The notes below the pieces were generated by a model, which saw only the letters and a list, made by a program, of their open reading frames with translations, searched no databases and was not told where the DNA came from. Of a stretch of DNA of 49,113 nt, positions 1 to 8,291 are shown in pieces. This DNA is from Xanthobacteraceae bacterium (lineage in GTDB: Bacteria > Pseudomonadota > Alphaproteobacteria > Rhizobiales > Xanthobacteraceae): positions 1 through 49,113 of the forward strand of contig JARBUD010000033.1 of assembly GCA_029239875.1 (NCBI GenBank), written 5' to 3'. Both the position numbers and the translations under genes were made by a program. Position 1 is the stretch's first letter; each line of letters opens with the position of its first letter.

Positions 1-651
1 GCCGGCATCGCGACGCTGCAGCTGCACCAAGCGAGCAACATCTCTGCGGATGCGCCGCAGCTCGGGCCACGGGAAATGTCGCCCCTCGGCGCCATCCGCC
101 CCGACGGCGATCAGCACATCGAGCTTCGCGGAGAGGCCGCGCAGAGACGTTGCGTCTGCCGCAAAGAGCCCGGCGATTTGGCGCTCCTCATTGGCGGATG
201 CCGCCGCCTCTTCCCTCCGAGCGGCGGTGTAGCCATTGGCGCGATCCGCGTCGTCCCAGCGCTGCTGATGAGCGCGCAGCGCCTCCGCGACTTGGGCGCG
301 TTGCGTGCAAAGTGACGGCACATCGGCCGCAAGCTCATCGAAGTGCCGCAGAGAGCTGACCCGCACCGGGGACGGCACCTCGGCCGCAGTTAGAACCACC
401 TGCGGAAAGCCGATCGTCCGCGCGAGTTCGGACTCCAGAGCTTGCTGTTTCCGACACAGGGCGAGCGTTCGCCGATGAGCGGCGCGCCACACCTTCCATG
501 CAAGGACAGCCGCATCCGCTGCGCCGCCATCCTGCGGCGCAGCTGCAGCGGAATTGTTGAAGGAGGTGCCGCCGATCGTCATCAGGGCGGCAGAGAGAAC
601 GTCCCTCCGGGATGGTCGGGACAGACTCGTGCTAATCTCAGAATCAGCCAT
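1..651 (-). CDS. hypothetical protein with Tat-like N-terminus (3' end outside window)
   Basis: The frame is open without a stop for 217 codons from ATG at 651 to the window edge, so the C-terminus is missing. A ribosome binding site GGAG lies 8 bases before the ATG. The N-terminus has a twin-arginine-like stretch (S-R-R-D-V-L-S-A-A-L, residues 15-24) followed by a short, weakly hydrophobic, alanine-rich segment, so export by Tat is possible but the hydrophobic core is poor. The rest is helical, rich in Ala, Arg, Glu and Leu, with W-K-V-W-R-A near residue 52, and could form coiled coils. I do not recognise the family. It is divergent from a small XRE repressor at 787, with which it shares a palindromic spacer, so it may be a target of that regulator. 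Confidence that it is a real gene is good; function is unknown. Confidence 0.7.
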   Translation of the reverse strand, partial: MADSEISTSLSRPSRRDVLSAALMTIGGTSFNNSAAAAPQDGGAADAAVLAWKVWRAAHRRTLALCRKQQALESELARTIGFPQVVLTAAEVPSPVRVSSLRHFDELAADVPSLCTQRAQVAEALRAHQQRWDDADRANGYTAARREEAAASANEERQIAGLFAADATSLRGLSAKLDVLIAVGADGAEGRHFPWPELRRIRRDVARLVQLQRRDAG

Positions 652-721
652 GATCCGAGCTCCACTCAGCTTGGGTGTGGTCAGGCCGGGCGCGTGGTGC
701 AAACACGCGTTCGGCCGTCAT

Positions 722-784
722 GAGTCACCAAAGGTACACTTCTGTAGCTCGATGAACAATAAAAATCACCATATTATGGTGACT
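722..784. promoter_or_regulatory. palindromic operator candidate between divergent genes
   Basis: A perfect 17-base palindrome (8-base arms TCACCATA / TATGGTGA around one T) occupies 766-782, ending four bases before the GTG start of the XRE gene. A second, longer-range inverted pair AGTCACC (723-729) / GGTGACT (778-784) overlaps it. The spacer is AT-rich compared with its surroundings. Position and symmetry suit autoregulation by the dimeric XRE protein encoded next door, and perhaps control of the divergent gene at 651. The function is inferred. Confidence 0.5.
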
Positions 785-786
785 TC

Positions 787-1023
787 GTGACCCCGGCGCA
801 GTGCAGGATGGCGCGCGCGGCGTTGACGTGGGGAGTGCTCGATCTCGCTCGCGAGGCTTCTATTTCCACGCAGACGATCGTGCGTTTCGAACGCGGTGAA
901 CAGCTTCGTTCTTCGACAATCGCAGCGATGCGGGACGCTCTCGAAGCCGCCGGCATTGAGTTCATCCCAGAGAACGGCGGCGGTGCCGGTGTGCGCTTTC
1001 GTAAGCCGTCAGCGTCAGACTGA
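787..1023 (+). CDS. small XRE-family helix-turn-helix regulator
   Basis: A 78-residue protein that is almost entirely one HTH_3/XRE domain: A-R-A-A-L-T-W at residues 9-15, then the recognition helix region S-I-S-T-Q-T-I-V-R-F-E-R-G (about 25-37), and a helix A-A-M-R-D-A-L-E-A-A-G that is typical of the single-domain XRE proteins common in alphaproteobacteria. The start is a GTG; no upstream in-frame alternative is better. It probably binds DNA as a dimer and represses its own promoter through the palindrome at 766-782. Its likely other target is the divergent gene at 651. The regulon is unknown. Confidence 0.8.
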   Translation: MTPAQCRMARAALTWGVLDLAREASISTQTIVRFERGEQLRSSTIAAMRDALEAAGIEFIPENGGGAGVRFRKPSASD

Positions 1024-1626
1024 GGCCGAGTCGAGTGCAACTTGCACGCTAAGAAATTGCGGACTCGGCGCAGCTCGACGACAGTTTCACTGCAGGGTTT
1101 CTGCACACTAGCGGACGGTCACGTGAACTTCGCTGCGGATTGGCGGGAGCGCGACCGCGGCGTAAGCGGCTTTTGGCCGCGAACTCACGCATCAACCGTC
1201 GCGTCTCCTAAGCCGGCTGTAGTGCCTGCGGCGGCGACAGGGTGTTATAGGTTGGCTCGGGCGGCAGCAGACATCACGCGGCTGCTGCCTCGTAGTATAA
1301 TTGGCATGACGATTTAGTTTAAGTGCGCCATTAGTGAATCAGAAAGGATTGAGCGCAAGATAAAGCGGATTTTAAATTTGCGCGGGCTGCACCCTTAACG
1401 TGTTGTCTGCACGTTGTTTTCCGTTCCGGAAAACGACTCTAAGCGATTTATCAGAATGTGCGGTTGAGCGCGGCAATCATTCAAGCAATTGATAATACCG
1501 CCGTTTTCGTGGGTGTGCGCAATGTGCGCTCCGCCGGTCGCGCGCCATAGCCGACGTTTCCACGCTCTACTTTGATCAGACAAATTTCGACTTGCGGGCC
1601 CGGCTTGCGCAGCCAAGTCTGCGGTC
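1024..1626. other. 600-base spacer, no supported gene
   Basis: No frame shows convincing protein features. The right part (about 1290-1500) is AT-richer than the flanks, as expected for promoter or exchanged DNA upstream of the relaxase gene. A 173-codon minus-strand frame (1395-1916) runs mainly antisense to the relaxase and looks like a shadow. No terminator or repeat was identified. Confidence 0.4.
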
Positions 1627-3717
1627 ATGACACGCCGCGACGACGATGATTTCCGCATCAAGCCAAGCCGCCCGCGAAGCCGGGGGACGCGGCTGAAGAC
1701 GCACGAGCTGCCGTTCGTCCAGCAGGCGCTGATCGCCGCGCGCCATGCCGGTGGCGGTGGGCGGTCGGGTGGTGGCTTCGCCCGAGAAGGAGGCGGTAGC
1801 GGCCGGTTCAATGCGCGGGGACGCGGCGCCAAGGTGATGGCCTCGCTGCCGCGTGACAGTGGTGGGTGGCAGTCGGGTTCCTCAGGCCGGTTCCGTTCCC
1901 GCCGCGTCGTGGTCAAGGCGCGGGTGGTGAAGCTGGTCGGGAAGGGAAAGGGCGGACGCAGCCCGATGCGCGGCGCGGCGTCGGCTGGCGCGGTGGGAGC
2001 GCATCTGCGCTACCTCGAACGTGACGGCGTGAAGGGCCGAGCGTACTCGGCGCTTGCCGACGAGGTCGACACAAAGGCGTTCGTGGAGCGGAGTGGCGAG
2101 GACCGCCACCAGTTCCGCTTCATCATCGCGCCGGAGGATGCCGCCGAGCTTGGCGACCTGAAGCGCTTCACCCGGGACCTGATGCAACGCATGGAGAGTG
2201 ACCTCGGGACCAGGCTCGACTGGATCGCCGTCGATCATCACAACACTGGCCATCCGCACAGCCATATCCTCGTGCGCGGCGTGCTCGACGATGGCCGTAT
2301 CCTCAACATCGCCGGTGACTACATCGCCCATGGCATCCGCCATCGGGCGAGCGAGCTGATGACGCTGGAGCTTGGCCCGCAGACCGAGGTCGGCTTGCAG
2401 AACAAGCTGCGCCATGAGGTGGACGCCGACCGTCTCACCCGACTGGACCGGATGATGATCGCCGAGCAGCGCGAACATGGTGTCCTCGATCTGCGGCCGG
2501 ACGCTGGCGAGAGCTATCTCGTGCGGACCAATCGGCATGTCCTCATCGACCGGGTGAAGCGACTGGAGAGCTTCGGCATCGCCGAGGAGATCGAACCGGG
2601 ACGCTGGAGCCTGGCGGAGCGCGCCGAGATCACGCTCCGGGCCATGGGCGAGCGCGAGGACATCCAGCGCACCATGCATCGCGCGTTGGTCGATCACGGC
2701 CTCGCGGATGAGCGCGGCGCCGCGCAATACGTCACCCATGGCAACCGCATCTCTCACGCCCTCGTCGGTCGCGTGCTCGACAAGGGATTGGCCGGGGATG
2801 AGATGGGCGAGCGGTTCTATTTGGTCATCGATGGCGTGGACGGCCGCACCCATCATGTCGAGACCAGCGATGCCTCCCGGCTGGAAGACATCAAGCGCGG
2901 CCACATCGTCGCGCTGGACCCGCTGCCGACAAGGTCCGACCCACGTCCGGCGGACCTCAACATCGCGACCATCGCCGAGAGGAGCGGCGGCATCTACCGG
3001 CCGAGCGAGCATCTGGAGCTGGCGCGCCCGGCGATCGAGCAGCAGCGCGGCGATCCGGATGCCTTCATCCGCGCCCACGTGCGTCGGCTGGAATCCCTGC
3101 GCCGTGCCGGCCATGTCGAGCGTATCGACGCCGATCATTGGAAGATCCCAGACGATCTTCCCGAGCGCGGCATTGCCCATGATGCGCGAACTCAAAGGAA
3201 GGACTTCGCTGTGCGCACGCTTTCCGCCTTCGATCTCGACCAGCAGGTCGCCAGCGATGGCGCCACCTGGCTCGACCGTGAACTGGCCTCCCGCCAACGC
3301 ACCGAGCTGTCCGACGCGGGCTTCGGCCGCGACGTGAACGACGCCCTTGAGCGCCGCCGCCAGAGCCTCGTCGATCAAGGGCATGCCGTGCGGCTGGAGA
3401 ACGGCAACGTCCGCGCACCGCGCGACATCCTCGCCCGGCTTGAAGCCGTCGAGGTGGACCGCGTCGGCCGAGCCATGGCGGGAGAGCGTGGTCTTGCCTA
3501 CACACCGAGCCAGCCGGGCGAGTATGTGTCCGGCCGGCTCGCCGGCTCCGTCAATCTGGTCAGCGGACGCTTCGCCATGATCGACGATGGTCTCGGTTTC
3601 CAGCTCGTGCCCTGGCAGCCCCTGCTGGAGAAGCAGATCGGCCGCCACATCTCCGGTGTCTCCCGCAATGGCGGCGTCGAGTGGAGCCTTGGCCGCAATC
3701 GGGGACTTGGGCTTTAG
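1627..3717 (+). CDS. conjugative relaxase, VirD2-like with DUF3363
   Basis: A 696-residue protein of the relaxase / mobilisation nuclease family with a DUF3363 region (RlxS-like). These proteins nick the transfer origin and stay bound to the 5' end of the strand moved by a type IV secretion system. The first 110 residues are basic and Gly/Arg-rich, then comes the relaxase core: a G-A-H-L-R-Y-L-E-R-D-G segment near residue 120, F-R-F-I-I-A-P-E-D near 162, and the metal-binding three-histidine motif H-H-N-T-G-H-P-H-S-H (about 203-212). The DUF3363 part follows to the C-terminus. The length is normal, with no internal break. No Shine-Dalgarno is obvious before ATG 1627. No coupling protein or T4SS genes are present, so the element is either mobilisable or a remnant. 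The gene ends four bases into the convergent truncated gene. Confidence 0.9.
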   Translation: MTRRDDDDFRIKPSRPRSRGTRLKTHELPFVQQALIAARHAGGGGRSGGGFAREGGGSGRFNARGRGAKVMASLPRDSGGWQSGSSGRFRSRRVVVKARVVKLVGKGKGGRSPMRGAASAGAVGAHLRYLERDGVKGRAYSALADEVDTKAFVERSGEDRHQFRFIIAPEDAAELGDLKRFTRDLMQRMESDLGTRLDWIAVDHHNTGHPHSHILVRGVLDDGRILNIAGDYIAHGIRHRASELMTLELGPQTEVGLQNKLRHEVDADRLTRLDRMMIAEQREHGVLDLRPDAGESYLVRTNRHVLIDRVKRLESFGIAEEIEPGRWSLAERAEITLRAMGEREDIQRTMHRALVDHGLADERGAAQYVTHGNRISHALVGRVLDKGLAGDEMGERFYLVIDGVDGRTHHVETSDASRLEDIKRGHIVALDPLPTRSDPRPADLNIATIAERSGGIYRPSEHLELARPAIEQQRGDPDAFIRAHVRRLESLRRAGHVERIDADHWKIPDDLPERGIAHDARTQRKDFAVRTLSAFDLDQQVASDGATWLDRELASRQRTELSDAGFGRDVNDALERRRQSLVDQGHAVRLENGNVRAPRDILARLEAVEVDRVGRAMAGERGLAYTPSQPGEYVSGRLAGSVNLVSGRFAMIDDGLGFQLVPWQPLLEKQIGRHISGVSRNGGVEWSLGRNRGLGL

Positions 3718-4031
3718 GCCGCGCTACCCTGCGGCGGCGGTGTCTCCAGATCGGGATCGGCCGGCAGCGGAGCGAAGGGATCGACTTCCGGAAACAGCGT
3801 GCGCTCACGTAGCCAATCGCCGAACGAGGCGGGATCGAGCGCCCGCTCCAGTTCGCCGAGGCGCTGGCGTGCCCAACTCAGCATGCGCTGCGTTTCGGCG
3901 TCCTCAATATCCGCCGCCCAGGCCATCCAGGAGCGCAGCTGTTCGGCTTTGCGGCCCATCTCGACGATCTCATCAAGCAGTTCGTCGCGTTCCTCCTCGC
4001 GCTTGGTGCGCGCCTCCGTCCGCTTCCGGTT
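3714..4031 (-). pseudogene. 5'-truncated coiled-coil protein beside the relaxase
   Basis: The minus frame gives an 81-residue product from ATG 3959 (core R-S-W-M-A-W-A-A-D-I-E-D-A-E-T, ending E-T-P-P-P-Q-G-S-A-A). The same frame is clearly coding-like further upstream: 3960-4031 adds a highly charged K-R-E-E-E-R-D-E-L-L-D-E-I-V-E heptad-like stretch before meeting a stop at 4032-4034. The normal start therefore seems to be lost at a junction near 4032. The remaining part is acidic, helical, with a proline-rich tail. It overlaps the relaxase 3' end by four bases, convergently. I do not recognise the family; its position suggests an accessory protein of the same mobile element. A short translated product from 3959 cannot be excluded. 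Confidence 0.5.
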
Positions 4032-4034
4032 CTA

Positions 4035-4623
4035 TGGAGAATGGAAGCATCTCGGGATCGACATGCCGCGCGGGCGGAACTTTTCCACCCTCGCGCGATC
4101 GCAGGCGGTGGTGAGTTTCGGCTTCGATGTGCTCGCGGCGATGAAGGACGGGCGGGTTGAGATTGGTCCCGGCGAACCCCATCGCAAGACATGGCGCTTC
4201 AGGCGTGGGCGGATCGAATCGACGCGACTCCCAGATAGAAGGTCCAGCTCGCGGGGTGATCTGCCCACTGGACTTGTGCGCCGTAGCAAGCATTGCTGTT
4301 CGTGCAGGAATGGAAAGGTAGCATTGAGGATGCCCGAAGTTCTGCACCATTGCGTAGGGCGCGCGCGTAAAGATTTTGTCGGCAGGGCGCGGGCGCGGGC
4401 CGTTTTCGTTCGCCTACGCCTGAGTGGGCCGATGGGCGCGGATTTTCGGCATCTACTCCCTAAGGTGGACCCAAGGGAATGCCGCTTCCGGCGAGCCGGA
4501 GCGCGGGGTAGTATCCGCGCCGAGGAAGGCGGGGAGCGCGCGGCGTCGCCCGGAATGTCCGACCGCCCCGGCCAAAGACGTCCTTGCACATCCCAACGCT
4601 CCGGGCCGGCCCGGGAGGGCGCC
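4035..4623. other. junction region with an unassigned plus-strand coding-like fragment
   Basis: From about 4030 to 4240 one plus-strand frame reads like protein (for example F-Y-G-E-W-K-H-L-G-I-D-M-P-R-G-R-N-F and A-V-V-S-F-G-F-D-V-L-A-A-M). It has no convincing start and turns into Arg-rich low-quality sequence after about 4240, running on in frame into the cysteine synthase. I do not recognise it; it may be a gene fragment left by the rearrangement that truncated the neighbour at 4032. The rest (4250-4620) has no clear feature apart from the cysteine synthase ribosome binding site. Confidence 0.3.
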
Positions 4624-5709
4624 ATGGACAAGCAGATGCCCGGCAGGACGACCGGCGGCCGCGGTCGGCTTTTCGACAGCGTGATCGAGACAGTCGGCGA
4701 CACACCGGTGATCCGGATCAACAACCTCTCGCCCGAGCACTCGACGATCTACGTCAAATCCGAGTTCTTCAATCCCGCCGCCTCGGTCAAGGATCGACTC
4801 GCTCTCGCCATAATCGAGCACGGCGAGGCGAGCGGCGTGCTGAAGCCGGGCCAGACGGTGGTGGAGGCGACCAGCGGCAACACCGGTATCGGCCTCGCCA
4901 TGGTCTGCGCCCAGAAGTGCTATCCGCTCGTCGTCACAATGGCCGACAGCTTTTCGGTCGAAAGACGCAAGCTCATGCGGATGCTCGGCGCCAAGGTGGT
5001 GTTGACGCCCCGCGCGCAGAAGGGCTTCGGCATGTACCGCAAGGCGGTCGAGCTCGCCGAGGCCAATGGCTGGTTCCTCGCCCACCAGTTCGAGACTGTC
5101 GCCAACGCCGCCATCCACGAGGCGACGACCGCCCGCGAGATCATCAACGACTTCGCCGGCCAGCGGCTCGACTATTTCGTCACCGGCTACGGCACCGGCG
5201 GCACCGTCGTCGGCGTCGGTCGGGTGCTGCGCCGCGAGCGGCCGGACACGCGGATCGTGCTGAGCGAGCCGGCGAACGCCCAGCTCCTCGGCAGCGGGAC
5301 GCCGCAGCCGCGCAACGAGGACCTCTCCCCCGCCAGCAGCCATCCCGCCTTCGAGCCGCACCCGATCCAGGGCTGGACGCCGGATTTCATCCCCTACGTG
5401 CTGCAGGAAGCGGTGGACGACAGGCTCTATGACGAGGCCATCCCCGTCCCGGGCGCGGAGGGGATACGGTGGGCGAGGGAGCTGGCGCACAGGGAAGGCA
5501 TCCTGACCGGCATCTCTGGCGGCGCCACCTTCGCGGTCGCCCGACAGGTCGCCGAACGCGCCAGGACGGGTTCGGTCATCCTCTGCATGCTCCCCGACAC
5601 CGGCGAACGCTATATGACGACCCCGCTCTTCGAAGGGATCGCGGAGGGCATGGACGAGGAAGAGCTGGCACTGTCGCGTTCGACGCCCGGATTCCAGCTC
5701 GACACCTGA
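4624..5709 (+). CDS. cysK: cysteine synthase (O-acetylserine sulfhydrylase), extended form
   Basis: A 361-residue pyridoxal-phosphate enzyme that makes cysteine from O-acetylserine and sulfide in the cytoplasm. The family marks are in order: T-V-G-D-T-P-V (about 24-30), the Schiff-base lysine in A-S-V-K-D-R (about 56-61), the substrate loop T-S-G-N-T-G (about 84-89), the phosphate-binding G-T-G-G-T (about 190-194), S-G-G near 300 and P-D-T-G-E-R-Y near 324. It is longer than E. coli CysK (about 323) because of an N-terminal lead and about 28 extra residues after the last motif. ATG 4624 was chosen because GGGAGGG precedes it; the frame is open upstream but not gene-like. It stands alone in accessory DNA, which suggests a second copy rather than the housekeeping one. 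A cystathionine beta-synthase-like activity is less likely. Confidence 0.85.
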   Translation: MDKQMPGRTTGGRGRLFDSVIETVGDTPVIRINNLSPEHSTIYVKSEFFNPAASVKDRLALAIIEHGEASGVLKPGQTVVEATSGNTGIGLAMVCAQKCYPLVVTMADSFSVERRKLMRMLGAKVVLTPRAQKGFGMYRKAVELAEANGWFLAHQFETVANAAIHEATTAREIINDFAGQRLDYFVTGYGTGGTVVGVGRVLRRERPDTRIVLSEPANAQLLGSGTPQPRNEDLSPASSHPAFEPHPIQGWTPDFIPYVLQEAVDDRLYDEAIPVPGAEGIRWARELAHREGILTGISGGATFAVARQVAERARTGSVILCMLPDTGERYMTTPLFEGIAEGMDEEELALSRSTPGFQLDT

Positions 5710-6143
5710 TCGCCTCGAGCATCGCGCCAAAAGGAGTACGGCTGCTACCTCTTTGGTGCGCCTTGCTGAGCGAACAGATTCGCATTGTGATTGCGGATAT
5801 TGCTTGGGGGGAGGCAGTGCTCAACTACAAGTTCGACATCGAACCGAACAGCTTGGCCTATGATGGGTACGCCAAAACGCTGGCGATGACGGTTCACCCA
5901 ATGGTCGCGAATTACGACGAGGGCGCTCTTTTCCAGTTCGGCTGGGGTGTGATGGCCGGTTGCCGGCAGTTGCGCCGCGTGGTCGTGAAAGTGGAACTCG
6001 AGGACACCGCCTCGGCGCTGGGCCGGCTTCCGCTGCGGCGGGTGGCATGAGGCTTTGATGCCAATTCTCAAGTGTCCGGTGGTTTCGCCACCGAGATCCG
6101 TGAAGTACGTCGCGGTGCGCACGGAAAGAGAACCCACCCGATG
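5710..6143. other. 430-base region, no confident gene
   Basis: Two overlapping frames are open: a minus frame 5745-6137 (130 codons, His- and Arg-rich) and a plus frame ending at 6050 (for example F-D-I-E-P-N-S-L-A-Y-D-G-Y-A-K). They read like sense and antisense of one sequence and neither has a recognisable domain or a good ribosome binding site. It may be remnant DNA between the cysteine synthase and the truncated regulator. Confidence 0.3.
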
Positions 6144-6962
6144 CTAGAGCCGGCGCGGCACGAGGCGTCCTGGAAGCAATGGTGTTGATCCTGCCCGCTT
6201 CGAATAATCGGGTGCGTTGGAGCTATCCAAGATGCTTTCTTCCGCCTGACAGACGCCTAGACCGGCCAGGTCGCCTCCAATGTCCATCGAAAAGACGCGC
6301 CGCGAAAACACGGTCACTCTCAACCGTGCGAACCTCATCGAGGTCCGGTTCGTCGGCCGCCTCGACACGAGAATTCTTGCGCCTTCTCTGCCGAAGGCAT
6401 CTGGCGGGTGACCTGACGGATCGTCTTGCCGCACCCCGCCATAGCCGTTCGGACCGCCAGGTTTTGAGCGGCCAATGTCGGGCGACGGTCGCGGCTCTTC
6501 CGAGAGTGATGTCTCGATCAGAGCCTCCGGCGGGAAATAGGTGCCGCCACTCATGATGAAGGTCAGCGCCTGCATGGCTAATTGGGGTGTCGTCATGGTC
6601 GGCACAAAGCCTTGCACCCCGTGCTGAAGGGCGTGCAGCGCCTCGTGCGGCGCCGGAAGGTCGGACCAGATGACTATGGGGGTGTCGGGATGTGCCCGGC
6701 GCAGATGCGCCAACCAGCCCAACGCGACCCGATCGCCGATCGACATATGCCCCAGGCTTAGAATGCCAAGGCGATAGGTAAAGGCCACTGGGTCCGGATC
6801 GAGGGGGGCTGTCGGATCCCAGAAGTCGAGCTCGACGCCGCGCTCCTGCGCCCACGGCCGAAGCAGTCCCTTGATGCCTAAACCGCGAAGCGCTAGCGAG
6901 TCGACGATAAGTACCCGCGGATCAAGCTCTTTGATGACCATGTCAGGCAAGATCGCACCCAT
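6144..6962 (-). pseudogene. NarL/LuxR-like regulator that has lost its HTH domain
   Basis: Residues 1 to about 155 parallel the intact regulator at 7174-8031: R-V-L-I-V-D-S at 16-22, W-A-Q-E-R-G-V-E-L-D-F near 38, P-I-V-I-W-S-D and the closing M-S-G-G-T-Y-F-P-P-E-A-L (about 137-148), the same ending as the partner's G-G-V-Y-F-P-P-S-A-L. After that the sequence turns into Arg/Pro/Gly-rich text with no helix-turn-helix in any minus frame, where the partner has a complete LuxR HTH. The usual phosphoacceptor aspartate is absent (strand L-G-I-L-S-L-G). I call it a truncated duplicate whose 3' part was replaced. A receiver-only protein, for example a dimerisation decoy for its partner, remains possible. 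The ATG at 6941 is an alternative start. Confidence 0.55.
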
Positions 6963-7173
6963 CTATCTGATCCGCCAATTCCAGCGATTTCGCCTGTCCT
7001 ATTCTGACAGCGCGATTTATTCGCCATTGGCTGAGCTCAAATAAATATTGACGATCGGAAGACAAAAACAAAGATGTCAAAAAGACTTATAGAATTATTC
7101 TTGCCGGGCGGGGCAAGAAACTCATACGAAAGCGGTACGCGTGCCTGAAACGATCTGAGTCATGTCCGCCTCG

Positions 7174-8031
7174 TCATGGCACAAGGCGGACGGCGACGCT
7201 GCCGGCTATTCGTGCGGCTTCCAGATCCCTCCCGACGGAGGCGGCAGCCTCGAAGGGCGGTCGTTCGCGAGCACCGGTCGCGGCTACGATGCCGCCAGCG
7301 TCGCCCGTATCCGCGGCTTCGCTATTCTCCTGAACGATCTCGACGCTGCACAGGGCTGCCTGTGTACGGTTCGTGGCGCCAAGCTTGCGCATGATCTGAC
7401 GCATGTGGACCTTGACGGTGGACTCGCACATCGCGAGTTCGCGGGCGATGACCTTGTTCGAATGGCCCCGCTGCAGCAGCCGCCACACTGCGGCCTGGCG
7501 TTCGGTCAAACTGGAGCACTGCGCACGGTAAGTTGCATGGGTGGGGCCGGACGACCGACGCCAATCCGTGCCGCTGCCGAGCGCTTGCGCCTGAAGCAAT
7601 GCGCTGGGCGGAAAGTACACACCACCAGCCAGGATGAAATGCAGCGTCTGAAAGACGATCGCGGGAGGCGTGCGCGCACTGATGAACCCTCTCACGCCGG
7701 CCCTTAGCGCCTCAATGACCTCCAGGGCGCCGTCATCCTCAGAAATGACCACCAGTGGCACCTCAGGAAAGGACCGCCGGAGCTCATCCACCCTGCACCG
7801 CCACTCGCTCGAAGTCGCGCCACTATAGCCTGCATTGTATACAAGTAGATGCGGCGCAGGATCCATTTCGCTGAGAACGGTGTGGCCTTCAGACTCCGTG
7901 ATCTCCAGCGAAATTCCTTCTTCCTGCGCCCAGTCGCGAAGCAGAGAGTGGATGCTGGCCCGCCGAAGGGGCAAGTCATCTATCAACATGATACTCACGC
8001 GCCGCAACTGTGCTGATTCACTTGATGCCAT
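7174..8031 (-). CDS. NarL/LuxR-family regulator with degenerate receiver
   Basis: A 285-residue transcription factor. The N-terminal 130 residues have the receiver fold outline (V-S-I-M-L-I-D-D-L-P at 12-21, V-P-L-V-V-I-S-E-D-D near 92), but the strand that normally carries the phosphorylated aspartate reads L-L-V-Y-N-A-G-Y, so normal phosphotransfer is unlikely. The LuxR HTH is complete: S-L-T-E-R-Q-A-A-V-W-R-L-L-Q-R-G (about 173-188), S-N-K-V-I-A-R-E-L, then E-S-T-V-K-V-H-M-R-Q-I-M-R-K-L-G (about 203-218). A tail of about 65 residues follows. GGAGGGG lies before ATG 8031. It is upstream of and codirectional with a degenerate copy at 6144. Its position next to the type I secretion genes suggests it controls them; no sensor kinase is nearby. 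Confidence 0.85.
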   Translation of the reverse strand: MASSESAQLRRVSIMLIDDLPLRRASIHSLLRDWAQEEGISLEITESEGHTVLSEMDPAPHLLVYNAGYSGATSSEWRCRVDELRRSFPEVPLVVISEDDGALEVIEALRAGVRGFISARTPPAIVFQTLHFILAGGVYFPPSALLQAQALGSGTDWRRSSGPTHATYRAQCSSLTERQAAVWRLLQRGHSNKVIARELAMCESTVKVHMRQIMRKLGATNRTQAALCSVEIVQENSEAADTGDAGGIVAATGARERPPFEAAASVGRDLEAARIAGSVAVRLVP

Positions 8032-8047
8032 GATGCTGCCCCTCCAA

Positions 8048-8079
8048 CAGTTAAATCACAACATCAGTGATTTTAACTG
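8048..8079. promoter_or_regulatory. inverted repeat upstream of the LuxR-like regulator
   Basis: CAGTTAAATCAC (8048-8059) and GTGATTTTAACTG (8067-8079) form a near-perfect inverted repeat, one extra T in the right arm, within AT-rich DNA just before the start of the regulator at 8031. It may be an operator for autoregulation. No poly-T tract follows directly on either strand, so a terminator is less likely. Confidence 0.4.
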
Positions 8080-8291
8080 TGAAATTGTTTCTATAGATAG
8101 ATTTATACACCAGGCTGCCAGTCTGATAACTTAGCACACCATGGTGCCGCCGCAAGCACTGCCCTCTTTTCCGAATTCAGTCGCGAACGTCGACGGTAAT
8201 CCAGTCTTGGCAACGCCAACTGTGCGTTCAGAGCGGTTCTCTAAAATTATCTCGAAATCGAAAATAATATCCGGCTGCGAGACAGAAAGCC

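Noticed and set aside
1882..3648. A 588-codon minus-strand frame
   Set aside because: It is the shadow of the relaxase gene.
4453..5730. A 425-codon minus-strand frame
   Set aside because: It is antisense to cysteine synthase, which carries the PLP motifs.
8225..8290. A possible terminator after the hlyD-like gene
   Set aside because: The hairpin on the minus strand is imperfect and the T-run is short, so it is not strong enough to list.
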